From assembly GCF_009834875.1 (NCBI RefSeq), contig NZ_WVHT01000003.1, forward strand, positions 62,001 to 126,000: a stretch of 64,000 nucleotides of DNA, read 5' to 3'. The notes under the pieces were generated by a model, which did no database searches, was not told the origin of the DNA, and worked only from the letters and a program-made list of their open reading frames with translations. Positions 36,701-44,398 of the stretch are shown piece by piece. Source of the DNA: Hufsiella arboris. Its GTDB lineage: Bacteria; Bacteroidota; Bacteroidia; Sphingobacteriales; Sphingobacteriaceae. Numbering within the stretch: position 1 is the stretch's first letter; each line of letters opens with the position of its first letter. The position numbers were made by a program, and so were the translations under genes.

Positions 36701-38221
36701 AATTTCCTAAAAACTGCTTATCACATAAACGACCGCGTAAAGGTTGAGAACAGTAAAATTTTCCTTGAAAACCTCATTTTACGGGATGTAAGAAATCACG
36801 AAGCGATTGCCAATGGTTCTGTTGACATGAAGGATCCAAATAATCCAACTATCGATGTTAACCTCACGGCACAGAACTTTATGGCCCTCAATACGACACG
36901 AAAGGACAATCAGTTATATTATGGTGTTGCTTATGCTACGGGTGTTTTCAGCTTTAAGGGACCAACTGACAATATCAATATTGACATTGATGCGAAAACC
37001 GAAGATGGAACTGTTTTTAACATTCCACTTAATTCGGCAGAAACAGTAAGTGATAAGGATTTCATCACATTCATAAAAAAAGATTCGAACTTTGTAGCTA
37101 AAAAAGAATCGTCATTTAAGGGCGTTAACATGAACTTTATCTTAAATGTTGACAATAAAACAGAGGTCAACATTTTTACAGAAGTTGGCAAATTAACCGG
37201 CCGTGGCGACGCACAAATAAATCTCAAAATCACCAGCATGGGCGATTTTGAGATGTACGGCGATTACCTGATTTCTACCGGAAAATTTGAATTTACCGCA
37301 CAGGACTTCATAAATAAGATATTCGAAATAGACCGCGGCGGCTCTGTCCGTTGGACAGGAAATCCAACCGACGCTAAAATTAACGTAAACGCAACATATG
37401 CTGTTCGCGCGAGCCTGGGACCTTTATATACTGCTGCTAACATCCCCGCGCAATCCAACGCCAACCAACGCGTACTTTCTGAAGCGATAATGACTTTAAC
37501 AGGAAGCCTGCTAAGGCCCGATATTACCTTTAACCTTGATTTTCCGTCCGACTCTTATGTTAAAGATGAATTGCAGGCCTATCTGAGCGATCAGGGGAAT
37601 GTTACTCAGCAGGCGGTAAGCTTGATTTTACGCCGCAGCTTTGCGCCCGGATCCGGCACTGACATAACCCAGCAATTGAATTCCACTGTCCAGAGTGCAG
37701 CTACTGAATTATTTTTCAACCAGTTTAACAATGTTCTTGCGCAGTCGCTCAACTTAAAGTTTGTCGATCTTAACATTCGCTCTTTTAATGAAGCAAGCGC
37801 ATCCATCAGGTTGTTGAACGATCGGCTGGTTTTAACCGGCGGCGTTACCGATACACGCGCAAACATCGGCGATTTTAATGTTATCGGTAGTGCAGTAGCA
37901 CACGATGTTGAAGCATCATATCTGATCAAAAAAGACGGTAGCTTATCGATCCGCGCGTCAAACAGGCTTAATAATCGTAATTTTCTTAATCCTGTTGAAG
38001 AATACGTTAATGCAATCGGTATTGTATACCGGCAGGAGTTCGATAATTTCGGAGAATTTCTGAAAATAATAATCGGTCAGAAAAGGCGCGAAGAACGTAG
38101 AAAACATTTAGAAGAAGAACAAAAAAAGAAACCTGATCCTGCTACTACGGAAAAACCAGTCGCTATAAAACCAGCCGATGCCAAGGCGATCGATAAAAAG
38201 ATTGTTCCAACCGCTAATTGA
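33743..38221 (+). CDS. tamB: TamB-family inner-membrane translocation / lipid-transport protein
   Basis: About 1,492 residues. An N-terminal TM anchor (IFLWIILTILVLISALVF) is followed by a very long beta-rich, taco-shaped repeat region and the C-terminal DUF490/TamB domain (about residues 1150-1440: GDAQINLKITSMGDFEMYGDYLISTGKFEFTAQDFINKIFEIDRGGSVRWTG). It has a lysine-rich tail. The family bridges inner and outer membrane in phospholipid transport and outer-membrane protein assembly. No ATG or GTG exists in frame near the TM anchor. The stop at 33728-33730 limits the options, and ATT 33743 (then KKALKIFLW) is my preferred start. A TTG at 33788 would delete half of the anchor. Confidence 0.88.
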   Translation: MKKALKIFLWIILTILVLISALVFSLQFKPVQTYLAKRAAKYLSGELHTKINIKSLYLKPFKSLVLEDLYVQDLQKDTLLYAPRLTVDLNLLSIKLRKISVNTVQLDNGQFYLKDFKDSSNLGFIINYFSSGKPEVKKKGKPYDITFDKIVLNDFGFKYKNFNNPDTTITGVVNFDDVDLKKLNGTFLNLDTKNHLAKFQVRHLTFREKSGFYLKNLTTLASIDTNSMEFKNLLLETPKTKLTDYVSFKFNKYKDFSRFVSKVYVKGVFKNSLLHPADISFFAPEVQPYKVDFHIDGRINGYVNNFKARSFAVRAGNATYLKGDFDITGLPKLSETFLDLKFDQIASNHRDADEIIRALTGKKTSQVPQFFQKFGNINFKGRFTGFPKDFIAFGEFKTGLGRIVTDVNMKLLATPVYSGTVKTYDFDFGKLADEPLLGRGTLSARIKGRGFSQKTLNSQINTTASYFTFKGYTYHNIDLNGKFNKNRFDGNVKINDNNLVLDFDGGVDLNPALPEFNFTSSIKNANLKNLNLTKDTLAVDAELTTNFTGNDLNNLQGNLLINRVRITTPKNSFIVDSVYLDANGIGANRELHVNSDILEASIKGEYDLNTLPSYFKSVAKRYVPSLQTTIVKGGVQNFNFNLQIKYFEPLSALFAPDLKLPEGALLTGVFKSQENLTNFNASSNLIQYKKIKVNNFILDESNNEQALNVFISSDRVDLTDSLFIKNVNIANVLKNDSLNLNVKLSDKSATNQLDLNGLAEFKADSSMKLSILPSDVVINNNEWKITDKVKIGFDRNKINIAGFELSRNDQSVTINGIISEDPKDHIDLLFENFQLANLNTLTNAAGVLIKGKLNGSIGVTALSKTPHIETDLRGDSVVVNSTAIGNFTIKADFDNETKLVNAKANIQNKGFETLDIEGTYNARPDENTLNLQVRMDKSEIVIFEPFIKDLVSNLSGTVSADLTVTGKATDPQIDGTLSLNNAGMTVNFLKTAYHINDRVKVENSKIFLENLILRDVRNHEAIANGSVDMKDPNNPTIDVNLTAQNFMALNTTRKDNQLYYGVAYATGVFSFKGPTDNINIDIDAKTEDGTVFNIPLNSAETVSDKDFITFIKKDSNFVAKKESSFKGVNMNFILNVDNKTEVNIFTEVGKLTGRGDAQINLKITSMGDFEMYGDYLISTGKFEFTAQDFINKIFEIDRGGSVRWTGNPTDAKINVNATYAVRASLGPLYTAANIPAQSNANQRVLSEAIMTLTGSLLRPDITFNLDFPSDSYVKDELQAYLSDQGNVTQQAVSLILRRSFAPGSGTDITQQLNSTVQSAATELFFNQFNNVLAQSLNLKFVDLNIRSFNEASASIRLLNDRLVLTGGVTDTRANIGDFNVIGSAVAHDVEASYLIKKDGSLSIRASNRLNNRNFLNPVEEYVNAIGIVYRQEFDNFGEFLKIIIGQKRREERRKHLEEEQKKKPDPATTEKPVAIKPADAKAIDKKIVPTAN

Positions 38222-38286
38222 TTGTTTAGATTTTTTCCAAACTAAAAAATGACATTGACAGCGTCAGGTCAGTGTATGTTTTTTTG

Positions 38287-38294
38287 TAAATTCG
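38287..38294 (+). promoter_or_regulatory. -7-like element (TAAATTCG) before aconitase
   Basis: TAAATTCG, identical to the recA element, 39 nt before the ATG; no TTG at a matching distance was found. Confidence 0.3.
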
Positions 38295-38333
38295 CACGAA
38301 ACTAATTCTAGTAACTTAACAATCATAAATAAG

Positions 38334-40607
38334 ATGGCATTTGACTTAGACATGATAAGGAAAGTGTACAGCAACATGGAAAGCCGTATTCAGGCTGCCC
38401 GGAGTGTTGTTGGAAAACCCTTAACATTAACAGAGAAAATTTTATACGCACACTTGTGGGATGGCGAAGCATCAAAAGCTTTTGACCGTGGTGTATCCTA
38501 TGTTGATTTTGCTCCGGATCGCGTAGCAATGCAGGATGCGACGGCACAAATGGCACTTCTGCAGTTCATGCAAGCGGGGCGTCCAAAAGTTGCTGTTCCG
38601 TCTACAGTACATTGCGACCACCTGATCCAGGCTAAAGTAGGTGCTGATGAAGATTTGGCAACTGCGAACACAACTAATAAAGAAGTTTACGATTTCCTTT
38701 CATCCGTTTCCAATAAATATGGATTGGGATTCTGGAAGCCGGGCGCGGGTATTATCCACCAGGTTGTTATTGAAAATTATGCATTCCCCGGAGGAATGAT
38801 GATCGGAACAGATTCACACACTCCTAATGCAGGCGGTTTGGGTATGGTGGCAATTGGTGTAGGTGGTGCGGATGCATGCGACGTAATGGCCGGATTTGCC
38901 TGGGAGCTTAAATTTCCTAAAATCATTGGCGTTAAATTAACAGGTAAACTTTCAGGATGGACGTCAGCGAAGGACGTAATTCTTAAAGTTGCTGGTATTC
39001 TGACTGTAAAAGGTGGAACAGGATGCATCGTTGAATACTTTGGAGAAGGAGCCCGTTCACTTTCAGCAACAGGAAAAGGCACTATTTGCAACATGGGTGC
39101 AGAAATTGGCGCTACAACTTCCATCTTCGGATATGATGAAAAATCGGAAGAGTATTTACGTGGCACTAAACGTGAAGAAATAGCTGACTTAGCAAATACC
39201 ATCAAGCAACACTTAACAGGCGACGAAGAAGTTTATAATAACCCTGAACAATATTTTGACCAGGTTATTGAAATCAACCTTTCTGAACTTGAACCGCATA
39301 TCAACGGTCCGTTCACTCCAGATTTGGCCTGGCCGCTTTCTAAGTTTGCGGACGCCGTACGCGAACACAACTGGCCAGCGAAACTGGATGTTGGTTTGAT
39401 CGGTTCGTGTACCAACTCTTCATACGAAGATATAACCCGTGCAGCTTCTTTGGCAAAACAGGCTATCGACAAAAACCTGGTTACGAAATCGGAGTACACC
39501 GTAACGCCTGGTTCGGAATTGGTGCGCTATACTGTTGAACGCGACGGGTACCTTGATACTTTTGAAAAGATCGGCGGTGTTGTTCTTGCAAACGCCTGCG
39601 GACCGTGTATTGGCCAATGGGCACGTCATGGCGCGGAAATGCATGAGAAAAACTCAATCATAACATCTTTTAACAGAAACTTTGCAAAACGTGCAGACGG
39701 GAATCCGAACACCCATGCGTTTGTTGCTTCGCCGGAAATCGTTACTGCTTTGGCTATCGCCGGAACTTTAACATTTAACCCGATTACCGACACATTAACA
39801 AATGAGCAAGGCGAGCAAGTTAAACTTGACGAGCCTCAAGGCCTGCAAATGCCTATAAAAGGCTATGCGGTTGAGGATGCAGGGTTCCAGGCTCCGGCAG
39901 AAGACGGAAGCCATGTTCAGGTTTTGGTAAGCCCTGAGTCAAGCCGTTTACAGATCCTTGAAGTATTCCCGTCATGGGAAGGCACCGATCTTAACGGACT
40001 GAAGCTGCTTATCAAAGCGAAAGGAAAGTGCACAACTGACCATATTTCAATGGCCGGCCCATGGTTAAAATTCCGTGGACACCTTGACAACATTTCAAAC
40101 AACATGCTGATCGGCGCCATTAATTATTTTAATGATACAGCTGATCATGTTAAAAATCAATTAACAGGCGAATATGGCCCGGTTCCGGCAACGCAACGTG
40201 CATACAAAGCTGCTGGAATTGGTTCAATCGTTGTCGGTGATGAGAATTATGGTGAAGGCTCTTCACGTGAGCATGCAGCTATGGAGCCACGTCATCTTGG
40301 CGTTAGAGTAATATTGGTAAAATCGTTTGCCCGTATTCACGAAACGAACTTGAAAAAGCAAGGAATGCTCGGTATTACATTTGCCGATCCAAAAGACTAC
40401 GACAAAATCCAGGAAAATGATACAATCGACATCAAAGGTTTAACTGATTTTGCTCCTGGCCAGCAGTTAACTGTCGTACTTCATCATGAAGACGGAAGCT
40501 CAGAATCATTCCCTGTAAATCACACTTATAATCAGCAACAGATTGAGTGGTTTAAAGCAGGTGCAGCGCTAAACATCATCAGGATGAAGCAGCAGCAACA
40601 AGCTTAA
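38334..40607 (+). CDS. acn: aconitate hydratase
   Basis: A 757-residue TCA-cycle enzyme that isomerises citrate and isocitrate through a [4Fe-4S] cluster. The length and sequence match the mitochondrial-type aconitase common in Bacteroidota. Cluster ligands are in [10 protein letters not shown] and [10 protein letters not shown]. The swivel domain has [17 protein letters not shown] and the substrate-binding serine region. Single-gene unit with an intrinsic terminator. Confidence 0.97.
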   Translation: MAFDLDMIRKVYSNMESRIQAARSVVGKPLTLTEKILYAHLWDGEASKAFDRGVSYVDFAPDRVAMQDATAQMALLQFMQAGRPKVAVPSTVHCDHLIQAKVGADEDLATANTTNKEVYDFLSSVSNKYGLGFWKPGAGIIHQVVIENYAFPGGMMIGTDSHTPNAGGLGMVAIGVGGADACDVMAGFAWELKFPKIIGVKLTGKLSGWTSAKDVILKVAGILTVKGGTGCIVEYFGEGARSLSATGKGTICNMGAEIGATTSIFGYDEKSEEYLRGTKREEIADLANTIKQHLTGDEEVYNNPEQYFDQVIEINLSELEPHINGPFTPDLAWPLSKFADAVREHNWPAKLDVGLIGSCTNSSYEDITRAASLAKQAIDKNLVTKSEYTVTPGSELVRYTVERDGYLDTFEKIGGVVLANACGPCIGQWARHGAEMHEKNSIITSFNRNFAKRADGNPNTHAFVASPEIVTALAIAGTLTFNPITDTLTNEQGEQVKLDEPQGLQMPIKGYAVEDAGFQAPAEDGSHVQVLVSPESSRLQILEVFPSWEGTDLNGLKLLIKAKGKCTTDHISMAGPWLKFRGHLDNISNNMLIGAINYFNDTADHVKNQLTGEYGPVPATQRAYKAAGIGSIVVGDENYGEGSSREHAAMEPRHLGVRVILVKSFARIHETNLKKQGMLGITFADPKDYDKIQENDTIDIKGLTDFAPGQQLTVVLHHEDGSSESFPVNHTYNQQQIEWFKAGAALNIIRMKQQQQA

Positions 40608-40621
40608 TAAATTAAAGTTGT

Positions 40622-40657
40622 AAAACCGCCTTACTTTGTTGTAAGGCGGTTTTTTTA
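40622..40657 (+). terminator. Intrinsic terminator of aconitase
   Basis: AAACCGCCTTAC (40623-40634), a 6-nt loop, GTAAGGCGGTTT (40641-40652), followed by more T. Confidence 0.93.
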
Positions 40658-40748
40658 TGTCTCTTCAACTCGTCTTGTTGGCCAGGTAGCAACAGCCAAA
40701 ACAAAGCAATGCGAAAGCCTGTTTACAGTGTTGGTCAAACCGGATAGT

Positions 40749-41810
40749 ATGCAGTTAGATTTCCTGGTAAATTCTACCTTACCCCCTTTCGTTAAAAACC
40801 TGATCATCGCAGCTATTGCTATTGTCCTTGGAATTTTAATTAAAATCACCCTACACTATACGTTTAAATTCCTGTTCAAATGGTGGCCCAACTTTTTGAT
40901 TCAAACGATAATTAAACACCTAGCAGGCCCTATTACTTTTTTTATTCCGCTTTTGTTTCTTAACGCGAGCCTAGAATACATGCAGCTGAGTAAAACGGTT
41001 TATCTCGGCTTAAACAAGGCAGTCGAAATCGCTCTTACCGTAAACTTCGCAATTGTTCTAATCCGCATCCTGAACATTGCTGAAGATTATTTTTACCACC
41101 ATTACGATACCAATAAAGACGATAACCTGAGAGAACGGAAAATCCGGACACAGCTTCAGTTTATCCGAAAGATACTCGTTTCTCTTATCGCACTTGTTAC
41201 CGTTGCAATCGTGCTTTTAAGCTTTGAAAGTATGCGAAAAATCGGCACCGGTTTATTAACTGGCGTCGGAATTGGTGGTATAATCATTGGTTTTGCAGCA
41301 CAAAAATCGCTGGGCAACTTACTTGCCGGTTTTCAGATCGCTTTTACACAACCTATTCGTATTGATGATGTTTTAATTGTTGAAGGAGAATGGGGCCGCG
41401 TTGAAGAAATAACATTGACTTATGTCGTAGTAAATATCTGGGATCAGCGCAGATTGATTTTACCAATCACCTATTTTATAGAAAAGCCATTCCAAAACTG
41501 GACCCGTGTATCAGCAGAATTGTTAGGTACGGTTTTTTTATATCTTGACTACGATACGCCCATTCAGCCATTGCGTGAAAAACTGACGGAGCTACTAAGT
41601 AATCATCCATTATGGGATAAACGAGTAAATGTAGTTCAGGTGACAGACAGCAAACCCAATACCATAGAAGTCCGCTTTTTAATGAGCGCGCGCAACTCTT
41701 CGCAAGCGTTTGATCTTCGATGCGATGTACGGGAAAATCTCCTTGCATTTATACGTGAAAGTTTTCCCGACAGCTTACCTAAAAATCGCGTGTTACTGCA
41801 AAAAGAATGA
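40749..41810 (+). CDS. MscS-family mechanosensitive channel
   Basis: About 353 residues. There are three to four N-terminal TM segments, then the pore helix TM3 (GIGGIIIGFAAQKSLGNLLAGFQIAF) and the cytosolic beta domain (RIDDVLIVEGEWGRVEEITLTYVVVNIWDQRRLILPITYFIEKPFQNWTR). It probably opens under membrane tension to release solutes. The frame also allows a GTG start at 40728, seven codons earlier; I prefer the ATG. Convergent with the HAD-ATPase fusion, only 3 nt between stops. Confidence 0.9.
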   Translation: MQLDFLVNSTLPPFVKNLIIAAIAIVLGILIKITLHYTFKFLFKWWPNFLIQTIIKHLAGPITFFIPLLFLNASLEYMQLSKTVYLGLNKAVEIALTVNFAIVLIRILNIAEDYFYHHYDTNKDDNLRERKIRTQLQFIRKILVSLIALVTVAIVLLSFESMRKIGTGLLTGVGIGGIIIGFAAQKSLGNLLAGFQIAFTQPIRIDDVLIVEGEWGRVEEITLTYVVVNIWDQRRLILPITYFIEKPFQNWTRVSAELLGTVFLYLDYDTPIQPLREKLTELLSNHPLWDKRVNVVQVTDSKPNTIEVRFLMSARNSSQAFDLRCDVRENLLAFIRESFPDSLPKNRVLLQKE

Positions 41811-41813
41811 TCA

Positions 41814-43520
41814 TCAAGCCGGCGCGGTGTACCTTTCTTCTACCAGCTTACTAATTGCTTCCCGGGATTTTGTTACGTCACTTTCGCTTTCTTCGATGTG
41901 TTCTGTAAGCCGTGACAGCTCATCATCGTTGACGAATTCTTTAAACCACTTTGAGTAATCTTTATTCCTTAAGTGGAAAAGCCATGTCTCATCATCTACG
42001 CCTTTAGAAAGCTGAACAAATGTATTCAGGTTGAACGCTTTCAAATTCAATTTACCTTCCGGCCCCTTAAAATAGAAACTGTCCGGCCCCATATCGCCTG
42101 TCGCGTATTTTTTACGGTGGCGTTGCATTACTTTTAATGGAACGGAACTCTTAATCAATACGGGAGCACTTGAGGTATCTGCATTCCAAACAAGTGCTTC
42201 TCCTTGCGGCAGATTATGCGACTGGTCGTAATGAAAGTTTATGTTACGTATTTCCGCGAATGATTGGATAGTTTTTTCGGCGTCCTTTCCCAAGGCAACG
42301 ATTGTATCAACTTCTTTTACAAGAGTTTCATTTATCAGTTCAGGCTTGGTAGTGATAGCAAAAAAGCGGGTGAAGTGCGCAGGCATGTTAAAATAAGTTG
42401 CACTGGCTTCCTTTGGAATCAGGTGATGAGCTTCGTCGAAAATAAACCAATGCGGATGACCGTAATTTTTGCGCATGTCAAGCAAAGTATTAAGCAATTT
42501 TAAAAAGAAAGCAGGCCTGTCTTCCAGGGGAATTGCAAGCGTACAAATCACACAGCTCTGTGAGGTATTATCCAAAACTTTAACAATTTGTTCAAGTTCA
42601 GGAACCTGGCTGGAAGATCCGAGTTGAATAGGTCCCTGCATGTCCAGATAATCGCCCTCCGGATCAATCAGGCAGAACTGATAATTTTTAGCTGCCAGAT
42701 TTTCAATAAAAGCACTGGTAAGAGTCGATTTTCCACCGCCGGAAGTCCCGGCAAGAAGCACACCTCTGCTATACGGACTAAGCATAAACGGCTCATTGTC
42801 GGCAGATGTGCCAATTTGAATATGGTGGCGTGAAAGTAATGATTCTTTGTCGGCCAAATCATTTTCAATAATATTTTCAATCAATTCACTAACACCACGT
42901 CCGTGATCTTCTTTGGTTGTAAAATCACATAAAGTTTTTACTGATTCTAACGCATTAGACACTGCAACAGAGCATTCTGTTGCCGCCATCATCGCCGTAT
43001 CGTTTTCCGCGTCGCCCACGGCAACCACGTTATGCATAGAATATCCGAGCTCGCAAACGGCTTCTGACAACCCTTTTTCTTTATTGATGCCCGCCGGCAA
43101 AACCATCACAGCGCCTTTATTAAAAATTACCTGCTTCTCGATTCCAAGTTTCTGAATGGCTTCTAAAACAGTAAATTGGTTGGGCTCCCAGGTGGCGACA
43201 ATCACACGCCCAACTGACAACGGGGAAATATTCCTTTCTCTTAAATAGGCAACGAATTCGGGTGGAGGAGCATCGCCTAACAGGCGCTCTTCGAGCGTTC
43301 CGGGGCGATAAATTAGTGCACCATTCTCCGCAACAATGCGATCAAATAAATTGTATTCAGGAAACAAAGCCTTTAACTCATCCAGCTCCCTTCCGGTCAC
43401 CAGGATAAGTTTCCGGCCAGATGCTTTGAGCGATTTTAAAGATTCGATAGTTTCTTGCGAAACGCGTTCATGATGAGCAAGCGTGCCATCGTAATCTGTA
43501 GCTAAAACATGATAGCGCAT
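41814..43520 (-). CDS. HAD-IIB phosphatase fused to a HerA/DUF87-like P-loop ATPase
   Basis: A 568-residue two-domain protein. Residues 1 to about 215 are a Cof/HAD-IIB-type phosphatase: nucleophile Asp9 and Asp11 in DYDGT, VTGRE at 41-45, Lys in INKEKG and GDAEND at 169-174. Residues about 230-470 are a HerA/DUF87/VirB4-like ATPase: Walker A GTSGGGKST at 258-266, LIDPEGD at 284-290 and Walker B WFIFDEAHH at 358-366. The last 100 residues look helical, with an acidic segment. All catalytic residues of both halves seem intact. No signal peptide or TM segment. HAD-IIB enzymes usually act on phosphosugars; the role of the ATPase is unknown. It appears to be a single-gene unit. Confidence 0.88.
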   Translation of the reverse strand: MRYHVLATDYDGTLAHHERVSQETIESLKSLKASGRKLILVTGRELDELKALFPEYNLFDRIVAENGALIYRPGTLEERLLGDAPPPEFVAYLRERNISPLSVGRVIVATWEPNQFTVLEAIQKLGIEKQVIFNKGAVMVLPAGINKEKGLSEAVCELGYSMHNVVAVGDAENDTAMMAATECSVAVSNALESVKTLCDFTTKEDHGRGVSELIENIIENDLADKESLLSRHHIQIGTSADNEPFMLSPYSRGVLLAGTSGGGKSTLTSAFIENLAAKNYQFCLIDPEGDYLDMQGPIQLGSSSQVPELEQIVKVLDNTSQSCVICTLAIPLEDRPAFFLKLLNTLLDMRKNYGHPHWFIFDEAHHLIPKEASATYFNMPAHFTRFFAITTKPELINETLVKEVDTIVALGKDAEKTIQSFAEIRNINFHYDQSHNLPQGEALVWNADTSSAPVLIKSSVPLKVMQRHRKKYATGDMGPDSFYFKGPEGKLNLKAFNLNTFVQLSKGVDDETWLFHLRNKDYSKWFKEFVNDDELSRLTEHIEESESDVTKSREAISKLVEERYTAPA

Positions 43521-43581
43521 AAAAATCTTTTATCATAAGATGCTTAAACGCAGGCATTTGTTTTAAAAACAGTCAATCAGT

Positions 43582-44394
43582 TTACTGGACTATCAGTTTT
43601 CTCGCAGATGCAGTATGGGCACTAAAATAACCTAAAGCGCCATTAGAGATATTTGAAGGCGGATTTGACGGTGTAACTCCGCCGCCGGGACCGCGTGCTT
43701 CCTGGCTTTGTAATGTGTACCAGTACGTGAAAACATTTGGATCGATACATTGCATTTCTACCACAATGCTGTCTCTGGGTTTAAATTCCTGTTCATCTTC
43801 ATCGTTATCCGAAAACCCTGGATAAAGCTCGGTAAGCATTTTATTTCCGTTAGTTAGCCGGTCGTTTGCCACAAAAATCTGTTTATTTTGTTTGCCGTTG
43901 ATCGATAACAGGAAACGGTATTGATCGGCCGTTTTTGCAGGATCATGGTATTGTGCGATAACACCGTCATATTTTCGACTTCCAAAGCTAATGTCGGTTA
44001 AACTTAACGTATCAAGTTTCACAGGGGACGGCATAACTGAAATTGCTGTATAAGTTTGCCCTTCTATATCGACGTTCAATGTGTAAGTGCGACCTGGAAC
44101 ACCTCTGTATGTTACCGAATAAATTCCCGGAGAGTTCTCCCGGAAAGTTATTATGTTTTTTTGATTGTCCGTAACCGTAACTTTTGCTCCTGAAACGGCA
44201 GGGAAATTATTGCTGTCGGTAAACATAACTGAACGGCTGATTTTAACCTTTTGTGTTGCCATGATATTGCTCAGGTTTCCTTCGATCACTAACTGTGAGC
44301 CTGATTGATCTACGTCTACATCAATCACCTTTTCACAGGAACTGAATACAAGTACTGCGAGGCAGAACGCCAATAATCTTATTACGTTTGTCAT
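43582..44394 (-). CDS. DUF4249 lipoprotein
   Basis: About 270 residues. The signal peptide ends in the lipobox VFSSC, giving a lipoprotein with acidic residues after the Cys (CEKVIDVDVD). The mature part has the DUF4249 layout: a beta-sandwich start (QLVIEGNLSNIMATQKVKISRSV), PAVSGAKVTVTDNQ, a peptidase-regulatory-like middle, and YWYTLQSQEA near the end. The open frame runs to 44490, but the ATG at 44392-44394 directly precedes the signal peptide and lies 4 nt after the TonB-receptor stop. DUF4249 proteins commonly pair with such receptors, so it is probably its surface partner. Function unknown. Confidence 0.9.
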   Translation of the reverse strand: MTNVIRLLAFCLAVLVFSSCEKVIDVDVDQSGSQLVIEGNLSNIMATQKVKISRSVMFTDSNNFPAVSGAKVTVTDNQKNIITFRENSPGIYSVTYRGVPGRTYTLNVDIEGQTYTAISVMPSPVKLDTLSLTDISFGSRKYDGVIAQYHDPAKTADQYRFLLSINGKQNKQIFVANDRLTNGNKMLTELYPGFSDNDEDEQEFKPRDSIVVEMQCIDPNVFTYWYTLQSQEARGPGGGVTPSNPPSNISNGALGYFSAHTASARKLIVQ

Positions 44395-44398
44395 TATA

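Noticed and set aside
41814-43520. HerA-like ATPase as part of an anti-phage defence system
   Set aside because: No nuclease, SIR2, DUF4297 or other effector lies next to it, and the fused partner is a metabolic-type HAD phosphatase; kept as an unexplained fusion.
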